Notes under the pieces: model-generated
What the model saw: only the letters and a program-made list of their open reading frames with translations
Told to the model about the DNA's origin: nothing
Database searches by the model: none
Shown here: piece after piece, positions 24,301-35,207 of the stretch
Layout of the letters: each line of letters starts with the position of its first letter
Position numbering within the stretch: position 1 is the stretch's first letter
Made by a program: the position numbers and the translations under genes
Assembly (NCBI GenBank): GCA_004335835.1
Contig: RWJK01001054.1
Location: 60,857-124,856 of the forward strand
Reading direction: 5' to 3'
Origin: Scenedesmus sp. ARA3
Taxonomy: Eukaryota; Chlorophyta; Chlorophyceae; Sphaeropleales; Scenedesmaceae
Length of the DNA: 64,000 bases

Positions 24301-25745
24301 ATATATACGCGGCATGCACAGCTGCAATGCGGCATTCTGCCAACAACCACAACTTGAAGCTGCATCTACTTCCTGCACACTGCCATTCACACCAACCTGT
24401 AGCGCCTCTATTAATGGCCTGTTGCATTCAGCCAGCAGCTGCAGGCAGCCCCTCCAGTCAGCTTCAGCAGGTGCTGTAGCGCGGCTTCGTGTTTCACCAT
24501 CCGCTGGGCTCCGTGCATCACCATCTGCAGGGCTCGATGTGGCAATGAGCTGTGCAGCCACGTCCTTGACAGCCTTGAGCAACACTTGCGATGAGTACGT
24601 ACGCCATGCATACGTATCCTCTGTAGCAAGGTGATGAAAATGATTGCCATCAGCAGACCGGAGAAAGTTGGTGAGGTACTAATGCATCAGCAAAGGACAC
24701 ACCAGTTGCAATGGCAGCAGCAAAAATACAAGTAGCTCAAAGCAGCCAGTTTTACAGCAGCCCTCCATGAGCCTCTGATGGGCTCCTGATTGCGACTTCC
24801 ACGCCACTGCTAGTTGAGGCATGAGAAGATGGCAATCGTCACAAAGTTGCTACCGTGGTTTCAAGCCTACCTGGCATCCCTGCTTGCAGCTCTGCCAGCT
24901 GCCGCAGCACCTGCCCCATGTTTCGAGGAGAAGTCTGCAGCAGCTCGGTCATCTGATCCAGCAGAAGGTCAATGGCCGCATATATGTCCATCCAAACAGC
25001 ATCCTGCCAGGCCTTGCTCTTGTGGGCATCACGGCCTTTAGAGCCAAAAGGAGAATGTCCGAGGTTGGGGTTCAAGATTGTGACGTACACACACGGGCAG
25101 TGGTCGCAGCAGGCAGTGCTAGTGAGCTGGCGGATGCCTGGTCCAGGAGTTTCACATATGTTGTTAGACGGTGTGCTGTTGTGTGTGCTGATGGCAAGCC
25201 AATCAACCACAGCATGTTCTTGCACTGGCCAATAAGTCAGCATGCTGTAGCAAGCATTGCAGCCCAGGAGCAGAGCAAGTAGGGTGTGGCATGATGTGTA
25301 TGCAACCAGCTGCAGTGCCATTCTCAATACTGGGATCAAGTGCTCATCAATCATGTTGCCCCCCACCTGCCACAAACGCCTGGCACCTGTGGTGCACCGT
25401 CTGCAGCAGCAGCTGTCGCTTGCTGGATGCTGTGCTGCTCAAGCTTGCCAGCTGTGAGTTGGTGGCGCCAAGGTTCTTGTGTATGCTAGCCCTCCCATCC
25501 AATGTGCTGGCCACCTGCAGGTGGAACAGTTGCGGTAGGCGTAAGGCTTACTCACAAAGCAGCTTTCGTATTCATGTGACGGGCTTCCGATAACACACGA
25601 CCCCCACCTGCAAGGCTTTCTCGTATAGACCTTTGGCTACATTCAGAAGGTTGAGCTTGTCATCGGCATGCTTCGCGTCTGCAGCACGGCCATAGTACAG
25701 ATTCCCGCGTTCCCGGAGCCTGGCAGATTCGGAAGGCGCGGACAT
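21396..25745 (-). CDS. J-domain co-chaperone with C-terminal J domain
   Basis: Ten exons in phase, 503 aa: 25608-25745, 25367-25514, 24871-25035, 24397-24584, 24025-24120, 23342-23566, 22712-22894, 22196-22285, 21876-21982, 21396-21567. The N-terminus (ARLRERGNLYYGRAADAKH...GLYEKALQ) resembles a TPR or MIT-like helical hairpin. A long helical, partly coiled-coil middle follows. The last exon carries LLKRAILAYHPDKQG, with the HPD triad essential for stimulating Hsp70 ATPase. The J domain is at the extreme C-terminus, as in auxilins, rather than N-terminal as in classical DnaJ. No Gly/Phe region or zinc finger is present. Role as a client-specific Hsp70 partner is inferred; the exact family is not identified. 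Confidence 0.85.
22569..22672. repeat. 39-bp tandem repeat (about 2.6 copies) in an intron of the J-domain gene
   Basis: Units start at 22569, 22608 and 22647. Each contains a near-palindromic core (TGCAGTGCAGACATGCACTGCA, 22 bp with mirrored ends, here shown only by position 22573-22594). It lies in the intron between the exons 22712-22894 and 22196-22285. Confidence 0.85.
23931..23995. repeat. Short direct and inverted repeats (CTAGATCTAG) in an intron of the J-domain gene
   Basis: CCGGTGAAGCTCTACTAG occurs twice, about 24 bp apart, and the second is followed by the palindrome CTACTAGATCTAGTAG. It looks like a local duplication in the intron between exons 24025-24120 and 23342-23566. Confidence 0.7.
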
Positions 25746-27083
25746 TCTGTGGCTGCAAAGAAAACCAGCTGAAATACTGAGACACAAACTAAAGGAAAGT
25801 TTTTTGTGCAGCTGTCGACCTGTTTGGCTGGACGGGTATCGGGGAGGTTGCGCTCTGGCAAGGAGCAGACAATCAGCTGGTAAGAAGAAATGAGGGCCCG
25901 GGTGCAGACATGGCACCGCTCTCAATGTAGCGATTACAGCCGACTGGAGCCTCGGCTGTAGCCGGGGTTTTGCAGAGGTCTAGCTGCTGAGAAGGTGGGC
26001 GAGCATTGTTCTCCTCATGGAATGCATGTCGAACCACCGCTCATACAAAAAAAATAATAGCAATTATACCGTCTCTTGATTTCTATCAGGCGATATACAC
26101 CGTTGCAGTCCGATCGCCTGCTAATTTGGGAGGATGGTGGGCTTGGCGGGTGCTGACTCAGCACATGTCATGCTCAGCACATGTCATGACATAAAGCACA
26201 AAAGAGGACAGCGAGGCGTAGGTGACAGATGCATCGATAGCCTGATAAATTTCAAGCAGACACAGCTTTTGTTTGGTGTCCAGCTGGGAGCTGATGAGGA
26301 AGGCATAAATCTTCCGGGCCTGTGGCGGATGTGGCACCTGCAAGTGGCAGCAACTGCTAGCTCGCTCCTGTCGCTTTCCATCGCCTCTTGCTTTCTAGCA
26401 CTGCATTGAACAGTTTTGACTGTTCGGACGCTGCTGCTGATTGCAAGCTCTCAAAGTCTCTGACAGGCAACGCACTTTGGATGTGTTACGCAACACAGGT
26501 ATACCTTGGTTGGCCTTCTTGCTATGCTGGGCCAGCTGCATGCAGAACTGCGCAGTTCCCTGTGGACCCGCCCTGTTGCAGTGTAATGCATAATACCAAA
26601 GTTAAGAGGCAGTGGCTGTCAGTCAGAGTTGAACTTTGGCGGCATTTTTAACTTCAGGCAACGGCAACTGCCCAGAATTGACAGCAACCATGACGTGACG
26701 GTGGCAATGACAACACTCAACATGTACAGTCACCCTTCCTCAGGGTGCTTTGCATCGGTGTGAAACCTCCTGCCAGGTCCAGCTAAGCCTCTTTCAGCTT
26801 AGTCTTTTCAATGCTTCAAGCAAGGACTACCCCAATACTACACTGGCTGGGCATACCGTGCAGCGGACAGGTGCTACAGCCAACAGCAGCACGGTAACAC
26901 AATCATGATGATGGTGTCGGCATGGCGTGAACCCTACTCATAAAGTTCTGCCAAGCAGGCCAAGTCAAGCAACATTACTAGCATGCATTGCCCCTACATA
27001 CACTAAACTATGCGGCACAACGCGTTAGTGCCCAAGTAAGGCTCAGCCATGGCCTGGCGAAGTTTGCATCAAAGGCCGCACAC
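25746..27083. other. Intergenic region without a supported gene
   Basis: About 1.3 kb holding the J-domain gene promoter (left side) and the 3' flank of the secreted-protein gene (right side). No coding pattern, tRNA or repeat was recognised; a short duplicated CAGCACATGTCATG motif lies near 26160. Confidence 0.45.
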
Positions 27084-28103
27084 TCAATGCTTGAGGCGGC
27101 GCCCAGTGGTCTTAGCTGCCTGCTGGATCCACTGGATTGCGTTCCTGCAGCCGTCATTAACAATGTTGCTGTAGAAGCCCATGAACTGCTGCCCGCTGCA
27201 CTGCTGGTAGCCCTTGAAGTGGTGCCCGCAGGGACTCTTGTGGTGGTCCAGCGCATGTGCCTGGCAGACGCCGTACGCGATGTTGGCACACTGACCCAGG
27301 GACACTGGGAAGGCCCCCACGCTGAGGCCAGGGGGAGCATTGCTGCAGTACTTCTGCAGGGCAGGAAGAAGAGCAGGCACGGCACATCAGAACCCGGGCG
27401 TGACAGACGGATAGATTGCCGGTTCACGCGCCTGGCAGGACAGTATGAAGCATGGTCCGAGCCCCAGGCCTGAGCTGGCATCTGTTGGGTTTGTGTGCGC
27501 ATATGCATGGCTGCTGCCAGACGCTGACAAGAAAACAAGGCAAACAAGCAGAGGTCCCGGCAGCTCAAACTGCCACAGCAGTGAAGAGTGGATTGTATCC
27601 TGGAACTGATATGTGTAGCCCCTCTGTTACTGTACAATCACATGGTTTGGTGTGTTGGCTCACCATTGTCAGGTCGCATGCCTTCTGTGCCTCTGGGCCT
27701 GATGCCAGGGCCCCATACCCCTCACACAGCTGCCCATTCACTGTGTTGCCAGCGGGTGGAGCCTTGGGGCAGGTCTGCTTGCACACCTGGTAACAGCTCT
27801 GCATGCCTTGGCAGTCCTGCAGCAGTGGGCAGCCGGAGATCGGATATTTGAGTGTTGGTTGCTTTCGTGCAAGAATGGGTCAGGACTCCTGGCTGAGCCA
27901 GCCTGAAACGGTGCAATTCTTTAAACTGTGTGTCCGAGGTACTGCTGAAAGCCAACAACCGACAGGCTGGTGCAGCTAGCTAAGTGTGGCGAGCACAGTG
28001 TGCAAGGCTTGCTCACCTTGCACTCGATGCATGGGGCAGCTGCAGCCACGGCAGCGCATGCCAGCAGCACCAAGCCGACGGTAAGTCCTGTCAGCTTTGC
28101 CAT
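27084..28103 (-). CDS. Secreted Cys-rich protein (169 aa)
   Basis: Three exons, all phase 0: 28017-28103, 27664-27816, 27084-27353. The first exon encodes a clear signal peptide (MAKLTGLTVGLVLLACAAVAAA) followed directly by CIEC. The mature part has about 15 cysteines in patterns such as CQGMQSCYQVCKQTC and CGHHFKGYQQC, consistent with a disulphide-stabilised extracellular or wall protein. I do not recognise the family. There is no membrane span after the signal peptide and no catalytic motif. Confidence 0.8.
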
Positions 28104-28522
28104 GTTGCTTGCTGTATAGAGTTTAAACCTTGAGCGTGCTACTGCTTTGTCAAACTGTTGTTTTGAACCTGTGTCTAATATATTGAGTTGAAAGGTTGAA
28201 AGTCTCTAACGAGTGAGTCTGACAGAGTGATTTGCTCTCTTGTTGGGCAGCAGACTTAGCGAAGAGCAAGGTAGAGAGAAGATTGTATAAACACAGTCCG
28301 TATTTCAACATATATACGCCTTGCAGATGCCAGATCGATCGTCACTCTCGGCCCAAAAGCTCACAAGTGTGATGGTCGCTGGGCCGCGTTTGGGCGCGCA
28401 GCAAGCTCCATCATTGATGATATACTTTTTTTTATGTTTACTCTATCAAATTGCTAAGCATTTCAAGGTAAGAGGTCACTGACCGACTTGCAAGTCGACC
28501 ATCACACATGTGAGGCCCAAAT

Positions 28523-28759
28523 TTAGGCTGAGAGTAATGATTGAATGAAGTGATGGGCCTCGTTATGGTCTATTAATTCTTGATAAGTCTTTCTTGAGAC
28601 AAAACAGGCCACCAATATGCGAACAACAGTACGACCAAACTCGTCATTGGCCTGAGCCCCATTGGAGTGGTTGGGAGGGGCAGCACATGCGCGGCAGGGG
28701 TTCGCCAAGTTGCCCACCACAATGCAAGTTGCGACGAGCGCAACCTTCTTCATGATCAT
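28523..28759 (-). CDS. Possible small secreted peptide (78 aa), doubtful
   Basis: An uninterrupted reading frame begins MIMKKVALVATCIVVGNLA, which resembles a signal peptide, and contains CRAC. It overlaps the stop codon of the BTB gene by four bases on the same strand, which is unusual for a eukaryotic nuclear gene. It may simply be 3' UTR of that gene. Confidence 0.25.
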   Translation of the reverse strand: MIMKKVALVATCIVVGNLANPCRACAAPPNHSNGAQANDEFGRTVVRILVACFVSRKTYQELIDHNEAHHFIQSLLSA

Positions 28760-30748
28760 GCTTGATGAGCTTTTACATCAGTGACAAGTCGTGCTGCAGT
28801 ACTGGCTGCTGCTGCCTCTGCAAACGCGCAGCAGAACTTTGCTAGACACCAGCGACGCAGAACGTCCTGCCAAACTCCTCGCATCAGCTGCTGAGTCCCA
28901 GCTGAACGCTGCAGCGGCTCGGATTTGGTACCACGTGCATTTACTATGCGTAAAAGTGTCATGTACTCCACGCTGTGCAAGTGCAGCTGCAGCAGCATCT
29001 CGCCTGACGTGGGCAGGCCTGCTGCCGCCCATGCCGCCTTATCCCAGCCGTCGCCAGCCATGGGCGGCAGGTCAGCAAAGTATCTTTCCCATCCGCGGAA
29101 GCTCCTGCCATCCACACAAATGGGATGCAACTCCATGGCCACGCCACCCCAGCTGAATGTGCATTTGAGCTTGAAGAACATGTCCGTTGGCATGGCGCAG
29201 GGCCCTGCAAACAGTCCCACAACGGTGCCACCATCCCGCTGCTTGCAGTAGACCTTCATCCTCCACGCCATGCCACACAACGGGGGGCTGCAGGGGCTGC
29301 TGAGGTTGCACATCCGGCCCGTGCTGCGGCTGTCCTTGCAGGCCTGCTTTAGCTGCTCCATTGGCAGCCGCCACTGCAGCCGCACGCCATCAGCCAGCGG
29401 CCTGATCTGGTGGGGGCCCAGCAGCCAGCTTGCAGGAACATCACTGATTCGCTGCAGCCCTCCTGCAAGCTCATCGCCCTTGGCAATGCGCTGCAATGAC
29501 TGCAGCCGCTTCAGCTGCTCTGCAAATGCACTGAGCAGACCCTGCTGCGTGGCGTCTGCTGCACCCACAGCGCACCACAGCGCAAAGGTCGACAGCTGCG
29601 GGGCGCGCACAAGCGGCGCCAGCGCTGCCTCTGCAGCTGCTTTTTGCCTGGAGCGTTTCTGAGCCTCCACATACTGCTGTGCTGTGTACAGCACGGTGTC
29701 CTCTGCTGCCACACGCAGCTGGTCCGAGCTCAGCAGCAGCTGCACTGCTGGCAGCTTCAAAGCCAGCAGCAGCCGCTGCAGCTCTGCATCCGCCCACACT
29801 GCCTCCAGGTCACCCAGCTGCGCAACCAGCAGGCGCTGTACACTGCCGCCCGTGTCCGCTGCTGCGATCGTCGCCAGGTCTGTTGAGCGGCCCCCGCAAC
29901 AGCTGCTGCGTTTAACAATGGCAGGCAGCAGCTGCAGCAGGCAGGCAGGCCAGGCAGGCACGACTGCAAGCTCCTGCAGTGCTGCAGCTGACAGGCCTCG
30001 CTCTGATGTTGCTGCAGCTTTCAGCGCTTGCACTGCCTGCTGCAGCGCCGTCTCTGCATGCACCATGTCTGCAATGACCACTGCGTGCACCAGCTGCTGC
30101 TGCGCAAGGCTGCTTATAGAGTCTGGCATGCCGTACAGGGCTGCAATGACTGCCTCTGCTGCTGGCAGCTGCTCTGCAGTATCCACAGTTAGGTGCACGG
30201 CAGGGCGCTGCGCAGTTGGTGCGCTGCTGGCTGTGACACTTGCAGTGCTGCAGCTGCTCATTCTGCTGGTGCTGCTTTCAGGGGGCTCTGGCTGCCAGTG
30301 CTGTGCCTGCAGCCAGCAGCAGCACGCACAGGGATGTACGAGACATACACTTTGAGCATCAAGTTGCCCTGGAGTTTGCCAGTAACCAACAGCCATTGTA
30401 CATTAATGCACCGATGAAACTTTCCTTGCATACATACATACAGCGCCACTGCTGTGCATGTGCCGTGCTTTTGACGACACTGTGCGATGTGACGCCACTT
30501 CTTCTGCTTGTGCTGCCTTCACCGACCTGTGCCTTGAAGTATTCGCTGGTGAACAGGATCAACCTGTGGCCTGGCAGCACTGCCAGCTGCAGCGGAGCGC
30601 TGCCATTGCCACTGCTGCTGTTGTGCCTGGCGCGCTGGCGTGCTGGGCCATCCTCGTGGGCATTGTCTACTTGCTGGCATCTTGAGCATATGATCAGGTC
30701 GATGTCTGATAGTTCTGTCTGCTTGAAGTAGCCTGCCAACGAGGCCAT
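28756..30748 (-). CDS. BTB/POZ domain protein (left copy of the inverted duplication, intact)
   Basis: Two exons in phase, 590 aa: 30527-30748 and 28756-30306. The N-terminal ~120 residues have BTB features: LSDIDLII, then LPGHRLILFTSEYFKAQ, the conserved His-x-x-(I/L)-L-x-x-x-S-x-Y-F stretch. A helical region follows (LVHAVVIADMVHA..., QQAVQALKAA) like the end of BTB and a BACK-type linker. The remaining ~350 residues are unidentified, with conserved Trp/Gly blocks (ADLPPMAGDGWDKAAW). BTB proteins commonly act as substrate adaptors for CUL3 ubiquitin ligases; that role is inferred. Compared with the copy at 38897-40818 it has about 68 extra C-terminal residues after HSVE. It is divergent from the F-box/LRR gene at 31177. 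Confidence 0.8.
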
Positions 30749-33700
30749 GCTGTTGCCTCCTGTGCCTTGTGCTGTGTGCTGCTTGGCCTGCTCACTCTGC
30801 AGGTGGTTGCGTGCGCTGGCTAGCCAACTGGCGGGCTGCGAGCTGCTTTGCTCCGCCTTTTGAACTAAACAAGTCAAGATTACTCGTCGTACCGCAATAT
30901 CCCCGGCTACAGAGTTACTTGATAAGGTGCTCGCTGATCATGAGTGACATGCTGTCATGTTGACCTGTTGTGGACATTTCTGGACCTAAATCAACACAAA
31001 GCGACGGAAAGAAGCCTGAGAGATTGGAGTGGACGGCAACAGTTTCAGAGTTCCCGCCTGACATCATTTGAACTGCCTGTGTTGGCTGCAGGCTGCGGTC
31101 TGCAGAAGTATTACTGCCACAATTTAAGGCGATTTGGAGGCCAAACAACATTAATCTTGTATGCCCTGGGCTGAACATGGCAAAGGAGGTACGGAGGTTT
31201 GGTGGCCCTGTCTTCACAGCAAGCAGTTGCAGCCGGAGCTTGTAGGCCATGTACAAATTTCTCATCAGATGTGCAGCATAGAATATATTCTGCTGATTCA
31301 GCTGTCACACAGCAAGCACTGCGGCTCAAGTCTTCCATGCTGCCGAAACCTATCTGTCTGCTACACTGCGTCCAATCCTGCTGCAACCGCGCTTGCAGAG
31401 GGAGCAGCTGCTGCTGCAGCTGCCGCCTGATGTGCTGGCCATGGTCCTGAAGCACATCAGCATGCGGGAGCGTGTGCGCAGCTGCTCGCTGGTCTGCCAC
31501 GCCTGGCGAGCAGCGGCAGCAGCAGCGACCACAGCTCTCATGACAACTGTTGCAGCCAACAGCAGCAGCCTGAGTCACTGGCTGCGTGCACACGGCGGCA
31601 ACTTGTCACATATCAGTGTGGACCATTTTGGTGTGGCTGATCAGCAGACCCCGTGTTTCCCATTTGGGCAGCTGACGCAGCTGCGCACCTGCTACTTGCA
31701 TGACTGCCTGCTGCAAGCGGAGCTAGCTGCTGCAGCGACTGGCAGCAGCTTAGTCAGCGCACAGAGCATCAGCAAGCATGACCCCAGCAGTACCAGCAAC
31801 CCGCTGTGCCACCTGAGCAGTTTGACCAGCCTGCATCTCAGTTACATAACGTTTGACCGTGTCAGCCTGCGCAGCTTGTCAGCACTCAAGTCACTGCAGG
31901 ACTTGACACTGGGCAAACGCATGTGGATAGCTGTGGAAGGCAAGAGGCAGCATCAACCAGCCGAGGACCTGTGCCTGCAGCAGCTGACGCAGCTCACGTG
32001 CATACAGCTAGAGGACCCCTGCTGCTTCCCAACAGCAGCTGTAGCACCCTTCAGCTCGCTGCAGCAGCTGCAGTGGCTGCAGATGCAGCACAACTTGGCG
32101 CCTGCCAAACGTGCTGCCAGGCTGCTCGCTGCGCTGCCAGCCTCTCTCACACACCTGGAGTTTGCGTATGCTGGTGAACAGCAGCTGCAGTTCCGCGATG
32201 TGCCAGCCATCGCCGGCCTCACAGCGCTGCACACCCTGCGAATCCGGCGCTGGGATAGCAATGCGGACATCACGAAAGCAGAGGAAGCTGCTGCCACCGG
32301 CGGCTTGGACCCGCTGCTGCTGGCCCGCATGCAGCAGCTGCAGGTGCTAGAGCTGGGCTGGCTGGGCAGGGGTGCGCTGCCTGCGCTGCTGCAGGTGATG
32401 CCGCAGCTGAGCAGCCTGCGGCGGCTTGACCTGCAGTGTGAAGCTGTGGTGGCGCTGCCGGCGAGTGAAGCAGCCAGGTGCGGGCTGACATAGTGCAATG
32501 AAGCACGTGTGATTCGGTGTGCATGTTGCTGGTGGTTCCCTGCAACCCTTTATCCTTAGCGGTCTTGTTGTGGCGCCGCCTGCCATTGCCCAATGAACCA
32601 GCTGCACCTTGACATATCGTTCGTTTGTAGCTGAGTCGCATCCAAATGGCACAGCATCTGGACATGTGGCGGTTGCAGAGCTCAAGCGCAGGGCTGAGAC
32701 CATGTATTGGGTTAGCTAGCACGCTTGCCTGACACACGGCCCGGTGCCTCCCGCCAACTCGCCTGACAACCGTGTACCTGCTTCTGCTACCCTGCTGCAT
32801 TGCCTGATGTCCGCTGCTGCCTGCCCTGCTTCAATTTGAATCCCACCAGGTACTCAAACCTGCTGCCTGCCTCCAAGCACCTGTCCAAGCTTGTGCTGCG
32901 CGGCACCGCACGCATGCTGCCCGACGCGCGCTACGGCTGCCACCTGTTTGCGGGCCGGCAGCTTCCTCAGCTGCAGCAGCTGGCACTTGGCTGGGACCCG
33001 GAAGCAGCAGATGATCCTGTAGAAGATGCAGATGATCTGCCGCCGCCCTTTTTGGACAGTGAGGCAATGCAGGCCATGGCCGGCTGCTGCCCTGCGCTGC
33101 ATACGCTGCTGGCGCCGGGCTGCGTGACGGAGGATGCGCAGCTGGCGCCGCTGCTGCAGCTGACAGCACTGAGCGCACTGTTCCTTGCAGGAGACGAGAT
33201 AGATGACGATTTCGCTGAGCAGCAGCTGGCGCTGCTGGTCGGCCTGAAAGAGCTGCGCGTGAACCTGGCCTCAGAGCTGACTGATGTTGGCGTGGCGCAC
33301 CTGACGGCGCTGACTGGGCTGCACAGCCTGATTTTGGAAGACTGCAGCATAAGCGAAGACATGAGCGGCATTCTTCATGATGAGGGCAGGCTGGAGTTGC
33401 ACTACCGTGAGGTATGCGTGTGTTGCTACTGCTGCTGCTGCTGCCCCTGCTGCATGCTTGTAGTACCACAGCCAAGCCGAGGGTGTGAGTGTGCCTCATG
33501 TCGTGGCTCTGCGTGGTTTGTGAGTAGGCACGCCAGCATGCAATGTTGTCAACACCGTGGCGTGCCGCTTAGCCACAACACATGCATGGACGCCACTGTG
33601 CTGCACGCCTTGTGTGCATTGGTGCCTGGTGTTGTGGTGCTCGTGCAAATTGCGGCAACCAACACACCAAGCTGCCGCGCACTCAATCCGCCCTCTAACA

Positions 33701-34320
33701 GAGTTGCACTCTGGCATCATTGCTGTAGTGCAAACTGGCATTGCTGCAGTGCGCCACATATACACAAACATACTCCTATCCAAGTCCTCCTGGAAACCTG
33801 GCTCGCCCTGCGGTGATGCATGCTGCTGTTGCGTGCTGCTGCCACAGTCCACTGGCGAAAGCGTGGCGCAGCAGCTGCGCCCGCGTGCCAGGCGTGCTGT
33901 GCTGCTAGCGGCGCTGGAGGCTGAGGAGCAGGCAGGCGGCATGGAGGCGCCCGGTGAGGCACAGCAGCGCTGCGCCGCATGAAGCAATGCGCTAGTGCAG
34001 CAGCGCTGGCGTGGCCCATGTTGATGCAACAGGCGACGCATGCAGGAATGAACATTGGTAGCAATAAAGCTTGTGATTCGCAGCTGCTTTGCCGGGTATT
34101 GGTCAAAAAGTGGTGTTGGGCAAAAAGGCAAGTGGAGGCAGGCGCTTGCACACCCGGAGCTTGCTTCACCGCATCAATTTCGAGATATCATTTTACGCTG
34201 CTGTGTGCTGCAGGTGCGCTGCAAGCGCTGCTGGGAGCGCACTGCGGCTCATGCCAGCAGCTGCGCGAGCAGCTGGAGGCAGCACAGGCACGCGCTGACG
34301 CTGCAGAGGCGGCAGCTGCC
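28983..34320. repeat. Left arm of a large inverted gene-block duplication
   Basis: Carries a BTB gene (-) and an F-box/LRR gene (+). The same two genes occur in mirror order at 35300-40815. Intron positions and phases match exon for exon. Homology at the outer end stops at the HSVE codons of the BTB gene. Confidence 0.85.
30749..31176. promoter_or_regulatory. Divergent region between BTB and F-box/LRR genes (left arm)
   Basis: 428 bp between the BTB start and the proposed F-box start. The counterpart in the right arm is 38153-38896. No defined promoter element was found. Confidence 0.4.
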
Positions 34321-34455
34321 AAGACGAGTGCAACTCTGACGACTGTTGCTACGCTCTTGAAGATGGTGCTTCGGCAGGTGGCAGCTGAACGAAAGGCACA
34401 CGCTCAGCAGCTGCCCCAGCAGCCTGCTGCTGCGGTGCATGTGGAGGGGCAGTGA
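31177..34455 (+). CDS. F-box / leucine-rich repeat protein with C-terminal coiled coil (left copy)
   Basis: Exons: 31177-31188 (tentative 4-codon start exon, ATG then donor GTACGG), 31399-32477, 32850-33411, 33848-33953, 34214-34455; phases fit, ~666 aa. The F-box-like region (LPPDVLAMVLKHISMRERVRSCSLVCHAWR) lies at ~10-45. LRRs follow through two exons (LTSLHLSYI, LQVLELGWLG, TALTGLHSLILEDCSIS). Exon 5 encodes a coiled coil (SCQQLREQLEAAQARADAAE). F-box/LRR proteins normally recruit substrates to SCF (Skp1-Cul1) ubiquitin ligases; that is family knowledge. The main exon has no ATG before its acceptor, so an upstream start exon is required; the one proposed is only phase-compatible. Confidence 0.8.
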
Positions 34456-35207
34456 TGGAGGACACGCACAGGCAACTCCGTGAAGACGGGTTGTGATGTT
34501 GGCAGAGACAGGTGGTGTTGTGTGCTCGCCTTGCTTGCCGGCCGCTGCATGCAGCCCGATAAGCACACAGGTATCTGTGAGGTACCTGGTACGGTGCTAC
34601 TTGTGGCATGCAATATTGCATCAATGCACAATAGTAGATGTCAGCGCCAAGCCGGTTGACTGATGCGTGACATGCGGCGTCAGCACAGAAAGCATTTCTG
34701 GGTCCGCTGGCGCTGGTTGCAACCAACTCAATTGGGTTGTTTGGATAGACTGTTGAGCAATTATAAGGGTTGTTGCAGGGGTTGCATAGTATTTTGCATG
34801 CACTGACGAGTGCGCCATCGTGTTGTTGCCGTGGTGCTACCATGGCGTGCCAGTGCTCCTGATGCCCAATGAGCCTGTCACTGGCTCCCCAACGGGCGAG
34901 GTTACTTGTGTCACTTTTAAATGTGATTTGCATAATACTGTTACATACCTCCGCTGATTTAACATAACAGACCGCGCACAAAAGGCTTGGGGGCTGCTTG
35001 GCTGCAATTCCGAGTTATAAAGAGTCTTTATATGGCTGACAACTTCCATCCATAATGGCGCCACGTACATGCAGGCATTTGACTACATACTGCGCTGCAT
35101 GCAGCAACCAAATAAAGATTCGAGCGCCAACACAACTAGTCTGCATGGAGCCGCCTGTCTGCATCAACCACCACTGCACAGTCCACATGCGCTGCAGCAG
35201 CAGCCCG
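34456..35207. other. Centre of the inverted duplication (spacer)
   Basis: Non-homologous sequence between the converging 3' ends of the two F-box/LRR genes; loss of homology begins inside their last exons (about 34320 and 35300). It includes a short dispersed repeat near 34861-34897 that resembles 59130-59165. Confidence 0.6.
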
